The notes below the pieces were generated by a model. That model searched no databases and was not told the origin of the DNA. It worked only from the letters and a program-made list of their open reading frames with translations. Positions 57,628 through 64,000 of a stretch of DNA of 64,000 nt are shown here, one piece after another (the stretch's first letter is position 1; each line of letters starts with the position of its first letter). Source of the DNA: Massilimicrobiota sp. An134. GTDB lineage: Bacteria; Bacillota_I; Bacilli_A; Erysipelotrichales; Coprobacillaceae. Made by a program: the position numbers and the translations under genes. The DNA is taken from positions 1-64,000 of the forward strand of contig NZ_NFLH01000008.1 in NCBI RefSeq assembly GCF_002160815.1. The letters run 5' to 3'.

Positions 57628-59949
57628 CTAGTCTTGAGGATATGTATCTAAATAATGGACAACTATTTTTGATAAACATGTTGACACAATCAAACCAAAA
57701 AGAAGTGTCATGATAAGATACTGAAACAACAGTGAAGTCACTGGCGCAAGTTGCAATAAATCATATGTGATATAAGAAACAAGCACAAAAGCTACAATAT
57801 CAACAATTAAAACGACTGTTCGATAAAGATTAATAGGACTATAAATACGATAAATCATATGAATGGATAAAATAGCTGTTGTATAGTAGAGAATTGTAAA
57901 AGCCTGATTTAAAGATAATGATAATGTCGGTGCTAATAGTTTTAAAGCAATGACACATAAAACAATCGCAATAGCATTTGGAAATGAATAGCGCATTGTA
58001 TACCTACCAATAGATTCTTTTTGTTTAGAGATATTCTTTTCAAATAAAATCATAAATGATGGGAATCCCTCTACAAAGTTATCCAGTAATGTCATTTGAA
58101 AAGGAATAAATGGATAAGGCATATTTAAAAGAATACATGTGATAGATATCAAAATTGTATAGATTGTTTTTAAATAATACATCGAAGCAGAACGTGTCAC
58201 ATTATTAATATCTAGTCTTCCCTCTTTCACAACATCTACCATTGTTGATAGTTCACCATTGATGACAACAAATTGTGAAATTTGTTTAGCGGCATCTGAT
58301 CCAGAACCCATAGCAATAGATACATCAGCATCTTTTAAAGCCAAAACATCATTCACGCCATCACCAGTCATCGCAACCTTTTGTTTATGTTTTTGTAAAC
58401 ATAAAATCATCTCATGTTTCTGTGATGGTGAGGCACGTCCTATCACATGATAATTTAAAATGGCATCTTCTAATTCTTGTGGCGTTGATAATGTAGAGGC
58501 ATCAATATAATTTTGAGCATTTTCAATACCAGCCTGACTCGCTAAAGCACTAACAGTGACAGGATTATCCCCAGATATAACTTTCACATCAACATCATTA
58601 TCTTTAAAAAACTGTATTGTTTCTTTAGCATCTTCTCTTAATGGATCTAAAATAACAATCACTGCCAATGGAACACTATGCATCATATCTTCCTGAAAAG
58701 TATCAAAATCATGATGTCTAGCAATCAATAAAATTCTAGCACCTTGATGTTTAGCCTCTTCAATTTGGGTTGGCAAAACAAAATCAGGCAAGATGATTTC
58801 AGGTGCTCCAACAATAATCGTTCCTATATTTTCTAATTCTAGTGCACTCCATTTTCTTGCTGAAGAAAAAGAGACTCTTCTTAATGTGGAATAAGGGGCT
58901 TCACCTTGAAAATAATCCTGTAAAGTCAAAGACGTTGCATTATTATCAAGAGTTCCTTTCACAAATGAATTCATAATCAAAGAAAATTGATGACTCCATT
59001 GTGTATCAAAAGTATAAACATCTTGAACTTGCATTTTTCCCTGTGTTAATGTTCCCGTTTTATCCAAACATAACACATCGACATGGGATAATGTTTCAAT
59101 ACTGAACATTTCCTGAACTAACACTTTTCTTTTTCCTAGTCTTACAACGCTAGTAGCCAGAGATACACTTGTTAATAAAACCAGACCAATTGGTAACATA
59201 CCTAATAATGCTGTTGACGTATTGACAATGGTTGTATTCAAAGTTTCATTTCTGATACCCATAGCCTGATAAAGCAAGCAAATACTGATTGGTAATACAA
59301 GCATACTTGTAAAACGTGTGACTTTCTTAAAAGTTTTCACCAACTCTGATGTCACTGGCTTACGTTTACGTGCTTCACTGGCAATCTTTGTTGCATAGTT
59401 ATCCATACCCACATGTTCAACACAAGCATGACATGCTCCAGAAATAATAAAACTTCCTGATAAAAGATGATCACCGATATCCTTTAAAACCGGATCAGCC
59501 TCACCAGTTAATAATGACTCATCAACTTCTACCTGCGTATCTAGCACAATGCAATCTGATGATATCTGCATTCCTGTTTCCAAGAAAACAACATCATTCA
59601 AAACAATCTCTTCATTATCTATTTCCTGAATACAGCCATCACGTAAAACTTTTGTCTTTGGTGAAATAATTAAATTTAAACGTGCCACCATATTACGTGA
59701 ACGAATATCCTGATAAATATGAATCACTGTATTCATTGTGACAATCAATACAAAAAATAAACTTGACCATGCTTTAACATAAATCAAAGCACAGGCAATC
59801 ACAAAATTATAAACATTAAAAAGTGTAAACACATGTTCACAAAAAATCTGTCTATTTGTCTTAACTAAAGGTTTTGGTGAAACATTCACATGTCCTAACT
59901 GAACTTGTTCTTTCACCTGCTGACTTGTTAATCCCTTCACTTCACTCAT
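57628..59949 (-). CDS. P-type cation-transporting ATPase
   Basis: About 773 residues. The actuator T-G-E-A loop lies near residue 150, the phosphorylation site D-K-T-G-T-L-T near 288 and the hinge G-D-G-V-N-D-V-L-A-L-K-D-A-D near 580, with eight or more membrane spans. The M4 motif is P-I-G-L, unlike the C-P-C of heavy-metal pumps, and no N-terminal metal domain is present, so Ca2+, Mg2+ or Mn2+ is likelier; specificity is not certain. I chose the ATG at 59949 after GGGTGAT; the frame continues upstream to 60012. Its neighbours give no clue. Confidence 0.85.
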   Translation of the reverse strand: MSEVKGLTSQQVKEQVQLGHVNVSPKPLVKTNRQIFCEHVFTLFNVYNFVIACALIYVKAWSSLFFVLIVTMNTVIHIYQDIRSRNMVARLNLIISPKTKVLRDGCIQEIDNEEIVLNDVVFLETGMQISSDCIVLDTQVEVDESLLTGEADPVLKDIGDHLLSGSFIISGACHACVEHVGMDNYATKIASEARKRKPVTSELVKTFKKVTRFTSMLVLPISICLLYQAMGIRNETLNTTIVNTSTALLGMLPIGLVLLTSVSLATSVVRLGKRKVLVQEMFSIETLSHVDVLCLDKTGTLTQGKMQVQDVYTFDTQWSHQFSLIMNSFVKGTLDNNATSLTLQDYFQGEAPYSTLRRVSFSSARKWSALELENIGTIIVGAPEIILPDFVLPTQIEEAKHQGARILLIARHHDFDTFQEDMMHSVPLAVIVILDPLREDAKETIQFFKDNDVDVKVISGDNPVTVSALASQAGIENAQNYIDASTLSTPQELEDAILNYHVIGRASPSQKHEMILCLQKHKQKVAMTGDGVNDVLALKDADVSIAMGSGSDAAKQISQFVVINGELSTMVDVVKEGRLDINNVTRSASMYYLKTIYTILISITCILLNMPYPFIPFQMTLLDNFVEGFPSFMILFEKNISKQKESIGRYTMRYSFPNAIAIVLCVIALKLLAPTLSLSLNQAFTILYYTTAILSIHMIYRIYSPINLYRTVVLIVDIVAFVLVSYITYDLLQLAPVTSLLFQYLIMTLLFGLIVSTCLSKIVVHYLDTYPQD

Positions 59950-60012
59950 AATATCACCCATTTTTAATATATAACTATTTCTAATCTTATCATATTTATA
60001 TGGAAAAGCCAT

Positions 60013-60528
60013 GTATTTTTTCTAAAGTTTTTCTAAATAAACTTCATTGACCATTTAAATCAGTTGGTTTATATAAGCAATTCTTAGTTTTGTGTTTTAA
60101 TAAAATTATTTGAAAGAATAAACTCAGATATTTTCAACAAAAGTGTCAGATTATCTATAAAAAATAAATAATAAAGTTATAGAAGAACCTGTATCAGCAA
60201 TATAGTATGAAGTATCTTTTCAAAAGTAGAAAAAGAAATAGAAATACTTATAAGCACATGACATAATGCGATTAAAGACAAATTATTTTTCCATTTTTGT
60301 ATGTGAGAAAAAGCCAATTTTTATCCAACACTTAAAAATATAACAATTAATTTTCAAATCAGTCTATCTAAATTAAAAAAATAAAGGTATATTTGTCCTA
60401 TGATAAATAGGAACAAAAAATAATGAGATAGAAATATTTTACAAATTCTTATTTATCTATTCAATCCTCTATAAACCCTGTATTTTCAAGGCATATCGCC
60501 TATTAAATGTTCAAACCTTATGTATTTT
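60013..60528. other. A/T-rich intergenic stretch beside the mobile remnant
   Basis: About 500 bases with no credible gene. A weak inverted pair TTTGTCCTAT / ATAGGAACAAA occurs at 60392-60417. The sequence is of host-like composition and ends where GC-richer mobile DNA begins at 60529. I see nothing else in it. Confidence 0.6.
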
Positions 60529-60562
60529 CCCTTGTTTTTGCCCTTATGAGCCGAAACAAGGG
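60529..60562. mobile_element. Left att-like repeat of the mobile remnant
   Basis: CCCTTG and CAAGGG flank TTTTGCCCTTATGA (60536-60549). The same 14-mer with the same flanking arms recurs at 63933-63969 in direct orientation. It abuts the integrase tail, where the recombination site of tyrosine-integrase elements normally lies. Confidence 0.65.
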
Positions 60563-60569
60563 AAATTTT

Positions 60570-60960
60570 TTATTCTCCGCCGATTACCTTATCCAGCAGT
60601 CTTGCGGAAGTACGCTTCGCTTCCCTTGTAGCGTGAGCGTAAATGTTCATTGTGGTACTGACATCAGCGTGTCCGAGAAGTTCCTGCACATCTTTCGGGG
60701 CAGCTCCATTTGAAAGCAGATTGCTTGTATAGGTGTGTCTGAGCATATGGAAGTGGAAATCCTCCAATCCCTCCACCTTTTTTCTCGCTGTCCTGCGCAT
60801 AATCCCCACCGTACTCGGTGCTTCAAATGCTCCGTCAGGTCTAAGGCAGACAAAGGATAGTTCCTTGTACCCTGCTGGGACCTCCTCCGACCTCGGCAGA
60901 CTGTAAACCTCATAATAGGTGCGGTCTTTTTCTTTAACCTCCAGCAGGACAAAGTTCTGC
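60570..60960 (-). pseudogene. Tyrosine recombinase (integrase), C-terminal fragment
   Basis: The last 130 or so residues of a phage/ICE-type integrase: [12 protein letters not shown] carries the second catalytic Arg, L-G-H-A-D-V-S-T-T the His and I-Y-A-H-A the nucleophile Tyr. The N-terminal arm, core-binding domain and first catalytic Arg are missing; the frame upstream of about 60960 is the antisense of a relaxase tail. GC content is clearly above the host. Non-functional as it stands. Confidence 0.85.
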
Positions 60961-61349
60961 CGCAGTTGAAACAGCAGCTTGCCGATACAAAGGGGCTTTT
61001 CAAAGTCAAAGAGCGAAAAGCGTTGGAAGTAAAAATCAAAGAAACCGAAGCAGAGATTGCCGACAGGCTGGATAAAATCCCCGACACGCTCAAAGAGGAC
61101 GGTTATCCCGATGTTCAGATATTTATGCGTACTTTCCGAGAAATGGAAAGCGTTGTGGAACAATACAACCGTGACCTTGCCGAATGGGGACGCCAAGTCA
61201 GCAGGAAACCGACAGCCACCGCTAAAGAACAGCTTAGACAGCCCGAAAAGCAGAGCGTGCTAAAACATTTGCGTGAGATACAGGAACGCAACAAGCAGAA
61301 CCCACCGCAAAGAAAGCGTAAAAAATCCATTGACAGAGATAGCCGATAG
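60961..61349 (+). pseudogene. Relaxase (MobA/MobL-type), C-terminal fragment
   Basis: About 128 residues of helical, charged sequence beginning [14 protein letters not shown] and ending in a Lys/Arg-rich tail (R-K-R-K-K-S-I-D-R-D-S). It resembles the C-terminus of mobilisation relaxases in Lachnospiraceae elements. The catalytic N-terminus with its His triad and Tyr is absent; the first codon lies at the junction with the integrase fragment and no ribosome site precedes it. Intact stop at 61347. Confidence 0.7.
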
Positions 61350-61417
61350 GCATTGAAAAACCGCCGTTATGGTTTTACCCATAGTGGCGGATTACATAAT
61401 CATTTGCAGCTACTAAA

Positions 61418-62314
61418 TTAACAGTTATATTTTTTTGATTTGTTTAACAAAATATAAATTCCAATCAATACCAAAATAGTGATACCAAGTATCATATACA
61501 TCATTCCAATATTTACTTGACTTCCAAAAAAATAAATATTGCAATCAAGGGAATCTTTTATTTTTTCAATAACCTCTGTTGGAATACCTTGATTTTGCAT
61601 TTCGGCAAGCGCCCCTTGCATTGTATGATTTCGGATAAGTGATGTACCATAAGTGCCTGGCAAAAATGAGATTATTTTTTGCAGCCCTTCTCCAAATGAA
61701 GAAATAGGCATATATGCACCACAAATGAAACCATATCCCGCACTGATGATTGTGCCTACCGCTGAAATTTGTCCTTGTGTTGATAAGAAAAAATTAATAA
61801 TCGAAGATAATGCTGTTCCAAACAAAACAAGAAGTAAAATATCAAGAAACAAAAAGAATATATCTGCGAGTGACATATACCAACCGACAATAGCTACATA
61901 AGTAAGACAGATACCCGTTGCAGCAAAGCAAATAATAAGTGTTGAAAGCAAGGTTGCAACATAATAACTCAGCGAAAGTGTAGCTGACTTCACAGGAGAT
62001 ATTCTTAAATCTCTTATCGTACCATTTGCTTTATCTTGCACCATTAAAAAATTAGAACAAAAAGCAACCGTTACACACGAAACAGCAAGAATAGAGGAGA
62101 TAAGTTGACCGCCTACCAGTCCCTCTATTATACTTTCTGATAGTTTTAATGAATTAGGTAAATTAGATGTAAAACTATCCCGATACACATTCCCAAGAAA
62201 AGTTACATAGAGTACAAGCAATATAGCAGGCGTTATCAAAGAGGTAAAGAACATTCCCTTATCTTTGAAAAACAATTTGATATTCCTTTTGATAAGAATG
62301 AAAGCCATACTCAT
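61418..62314 (-). CDS. ABC-2 type transporter permease, drug-export type
   Basis: A 298-residue membrane protein with about six hydrophobic segments (near residues 22-42, 70-95, 110-135, 145-170, 180-200 and 265-290), the ABC-2 layout of DrrB-like exporters. It overlaps the ATPase stop as ATGA, with GGGAGG nine bases upstream of the ATG, so both are coupled. Located inside the mobile remnant, codon use differs little from host genes. Substrate unknown; antibiotic or peptide export is plausible. Confidence 0.88.
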   Translation of the reverse strand: MSMAFILIKRNIKLFFKDKGMFFTSLITPAILLVLYVTFLGNVYRDSFTSNLPNSLKLSESIIEGLVGGQLISSILAVSCVTVAFCSNFLMVQDKANGTIRDLRISPVKSATLSLSYYVATLLSTLIICFAATGICLTYVAIVGWYMSLADIFFLFLDILLLVLFGTALSSIINFFLSTQGQISAVGTIISAGYGFICGAYMPISSFGEGLQKIISFLPGTYGTSLIRNHTMQGALAEMQNQGIPTEVIEKIKDSLDCNIYFFGSQVNIGMMYMILGITILVLIGIYILLNKSKKYNC

Positions 62315-63225
62315 TTTTCAGCACCTCCCACTAATGTTTTTCCTGTAACAGCAAGAAAAACATCGTCCATTTTTCCTTTTGTTATTTCGTAATCATTAAA
62401 CAACTGTGGATTACGAATAATCAATTCAGTTGCAGCCTTTGTATTCGGTACAGAAAGGCGATAACCGTTTCGGATTTGCTCATATTCCACATCAAGTGCT
62501 TTAATATCCTTTTCATCTACATCATAAATTGTGATGTAATCCCCAGTATAAATATTTTTTAATTCAAGCGGAGTACCCTCTGCGGATATTTTTCCATTAT
62601 CAATGATTACAACATAATCAGCTTCCGCAGCTTCTTCCATATAGTGCGTAGTTAAAAATACAGTCATATTTTCATCTTTGCGAAAACTTGATATAACATT
62701 CCAAATAAGTCGGCGTGTCTGCGGATCAAGCCCTGTTGTCGGCTCATCAAGAATAAGAATTTTAGGCTTATGAAACAAAGCCCTTGCAATATCAATTCTT
62801 CGGCGTTGTCCTCCTGATAATTTACCAACGGTGCGTTTCAATAAATTTTCAAAATCTAATATTTTCGCCAGTTCCTCAAGTCGTTTCTTAAACTCCATTC
62901 CAGTAATGCCATATAAAGCGGCACGACTTTCCAAATTATCATAAACAGAAAGGGCAGAATCCAAGACAGATGATTGAAAAACTACGCCCAGTTCACGCTT
63001 AATATAGTCCATATCCTTATCTAAATCGTGTTTATCAATAAAAACGCTTCCACTGTCTTTCGACAGTTGTCCACACATAATATTGATTGTAGTTGATTTT
63101 CCTGCCCCATTGATACCAAGAAAGGCAAACAACTCTCCTTTTTTCACACGAAAACTCAAATTCTGAACAGCGTTTACACTTCCAAAACTTTTATTAAGAT
63201 TATTGATTTGAATAATATTGCTCAT
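62311..63225 (-). CDS. ABC transporter ATP-binding protein, DrrA-like
   Basis: A 304-residue ATPase. Walker A G-I-N-G-A-G-K-S-T is at 37-45, the signature L-S-G-G-Q-R-R-R near 139, Walker B L-I-L-D-E-P-T near 157 and the His of the switch in T-T-H-Y-M-E-E-A-A. The C-terminal 90 residues form the extra domain of DrrA-type exporters. Partner of the permease downstream; expressed from a promoter at 63344-63372 that overlaps an inverted repeat. No regulator gene adjacent. Confidence 0.92.
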   Translation of the reverse strand: MSNIIQINNLNKSFGSVNAVQNLSFRVKKGELFAFLGINGAGKSTTINIMCGQLSKDSGSVFIDKHDLDKDMDYIKRELGVVFQSSVLDSALSVYDNLESRAALYGITGMEFKKRLEELAKILDFENLLKRTVGKLSGGQRRRIDIARALFHKPKILILDEPTTGLDPQTRRLIWNVISSFRKDENMTVFLTTHYMEEAAEADYVVIIDNGKISAEGTPLELKNIYTGDYITIYDVDEKDIKALDVEYEQIRNGYRLSVPNTKAATELIIRNPQLFNDYEITKGKMDDVFLAVTGKTLVGGAEK

Positions 63226-63338
63226 TCAATTTCCTCCTGTATAATCGGTTTTAATCTCGCATAGAGAGCAATCAATATAATCTTTTCCTGTTCTAATCAA
63301 ACTCCAAATTAGTAGATGCAGTGCGATACCGTAAATTA

Positions 63339-63372
63339 AATTCATTATAGCATAATGAATTACCAAAGTCAT
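63339..63372 (-). promoter_or_regulatory. Promoter and operator of the ABC exporter
   Basis: Minus-strand -35 ATGACT (63367-63372), 17-base spacer, -10 TATAAT (63344-63349). A perfect inverted repeat with 10-bp arms, AATTCATTAT (63339-63348) and ATAATGAATT (63352-63361), three bases apart, covers the -10 and most of the spacer. A bound repressor would block transcription. Confidence 0.7.
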
Positions 63373-63397
63373 TATGAAAGAAAACACATCGAATCAT

Positions 63398-63438
63398 AAT
63401 TGTGGCAGGCAAAGTTTTAATTTTTGACTGCCACAATT
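63398..63438. terminator. Hairpin between tnpV and the ABC promoter
   Basis: AATTGTGGCAG and CTGCCACAATT form 11 perfect pairs around a 19-base loop, after the tnpV stop. The following bases are not a strong T tract in the minus direction, so termination is uncertain. Confidence 0.45.
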
Positions 63439-63462
63439 TTAATATTCTATATATTACATTTT

Positions 63463-63843
63463 TTACTTATAGATAATATCGGCATATACAATTTCTCGTG
63501 CTCTTGCCTGTATCTCATTCATTCGACCAACCCACAACATCGGGTTTTCTACTTTAAGTTGTTCGGTCACGCCCTCCTTGTCAGCCATTTGCTCAACCAA
63601 TCGAAACATCATTTCCGTTGCTTGTTCGTCAATGTCGGCAAGGTAATTATTCAATTTGCCGCTTGTGAGCAGCGAAATATAAACCGTCCGTTTATGTTCT
63701 TGTAAGTAGTGTTTGTGTCGCTGCCCCCACAAACTGATAGGTTTGTTTTCTTTTTCGGCTGGTAAAGTAAGGCAAGGAATATAATAATCCCCCTGCAACT
63801 CATACCATAAACCATTGCTTGCATCATAAATATACTTGTCCAT
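63463..63843 (-). CDS. tnpV: Transposon-encoded protein TnpV
   Basis: A 126-residue protein matching the TnpV family of Tn4451-like and related clostridial elements: Y-E-x-Q-G-D-Y-Y-I-P-C-L near residue 20, then W-G-Q-R-H-K-x-Y-L-x-E-H and a helical tail. Function unknown; always on mobile elements. The ATG at 63843 has GGAGG eight bases upstream. It may be the only intact backbone gene of the remnant. Confidence 0.82.
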   Translation of the reverse strand: MDKYIYDASNGLWYELQGDYYIPCLTLPAEKENKPISLWGQRHKHYLQEHKRTVYISLLTSGKLNNYLADIDEQATEMMFRLVEQMADKEGVTEQLKVENPMLWVGRMNEIQARAREIVYADIIYK

Positions 63844-63932
63844 TAAAAAATCCTCCGTTATAATATATTCGCACATATGTCACAGTTCTCCGATTGCCAC
63901 ACTCTGTTATATGTTGTTATGAGATTTTCTTG

Positions 63933-63969
63933 CCCTTGATTTTGCCCTTATGATTGTGCAGAACAAGGG
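63933..63969. mobile_element. Right att-like repeat of the mobile remnant
   Basis: CCCTTG and CAAGGG arms flank TTTTGCCCTTATGA (63940-63953), repeating the left site 3404 bases away in the same orientation. It probably marks the other end, or the junction with a second element beyond the window. Confidence 0.6.
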
Positions 63970-64000
63970 TAACATTGTGTGAAACCATATAAAGAGATAA

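Noticed and set aside
60647-61196. Overlapping frames across the integrase-relaxase junction as one intact recombinase
   Set aside because: Upstream of about 60960 the residues are the antisense of the relaxase tail and carry no recombinase motifs; only the C-terminal third is integrase-like.

Overview
The window is a low-GC Firmicutes chromosome segment. Its gene content, protein style and the conserved cysS-mrnC-rlmB-sigH-rpmG-secE-nusG-rplKAJL-rpoBC-str order point to a gut member of the Erysipelotrichales, Coprobacillaceae-like; this placement is from recognition of protein families, not from a search. Several spore genes (cwlJ-gerQ, spoVT, yabP, yabQ, sigH) indicate an endospore-forming lineage. 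The RNA polymerase beta subunit carries Asn at the position of E. coli His526, which fits the rifampicin tolerance known in this group.

Layout. 1-25 is the 5' tip of a 16S rRNA gene running leftward, with its promoter at 144-172. 360-19.4 kb (minus strand) holds a PTS IIA, a HAD phosphatase, tuf-fusA-rpsG-rpsL, rpoC-rpoB, a ybxB-like methyltransferase, rplL-rplJ with an L10 leader, rplA-rplK with a leader, nusG-secE-rpmG, sigH, rlmB and mrnC, continuing into cysS to 20.8 kb. 20.9-25.2 kb: a lipoprotein and the glycogen operon glgC-glgD-glgA. 25.4-26.1 kb (plus): the spore germination pair cwlJ-gerQ. 26.2-33.0 kb (minus): folC, ung, two HAD phosphatases and an esterase, then divIC-yabQ-yabP-rqcP-spoVT-GDPD. 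33-36.6 kb: a HAD phosphatase, CBS/DRTGG pyrophosphatase ppaC, a YheO-type regulator and a zinc-ribbon membrane protein. 36.8-41.8 kb: galT-galM-galK divergent from a LacI-type regulator, with a perfect 18-bp palindrome between them. 41.9-44.2 kb: nfnAB. 44.3-47.8 kb: a HAD phosphatase, a tandem pair of putative small RNAs, a NusG-II domain protein, a PTS IIB and a 6-phospho-beta-glucosidase. 47.9-57.4 kb: adhE, tpiA-pgk, a rhodanese, eno, pckA and a TIM-barrel-like protein of unknown function. 57.6-59.9 kb: a P-type ATPase. 60.5-64 kb: a decayed, GC-richer mobile remnant with an integrase tail, a relaxase tail, a drug-exporter-like ABC pair and TnpV, bounded by near-identical direct repeats.

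Together the metabolic genes describe a fermentative sugar user: beta-glucoside PTS parts, Leloir genes (galE not seen here), lower glycolysis, PEP carboxykinase, ethanol formation by AdhE, NADPH supply by electron-bifurcating NfnAB, and glycogen storage.

Most notable non-coding signal: at 45.08-45.39 kb a 113-bp block occurs twice, 193-194 bp apart. On the minus strand each copy reads as a TATAAT box followed by about 80 nt that fold into a hairpin with a CCCCUCUCCC-type loop and then a Rho-independent terminator with a UUUCCCC loop. That is the architecture of C-rich anti-Shine-Dalgarno small RNAs such as RsaE/RoxS. Other unlabelled signals are inverted repeats at the promoters of the gal locus, pgk, eno, the PTS IIB gene and the ABC exporter.
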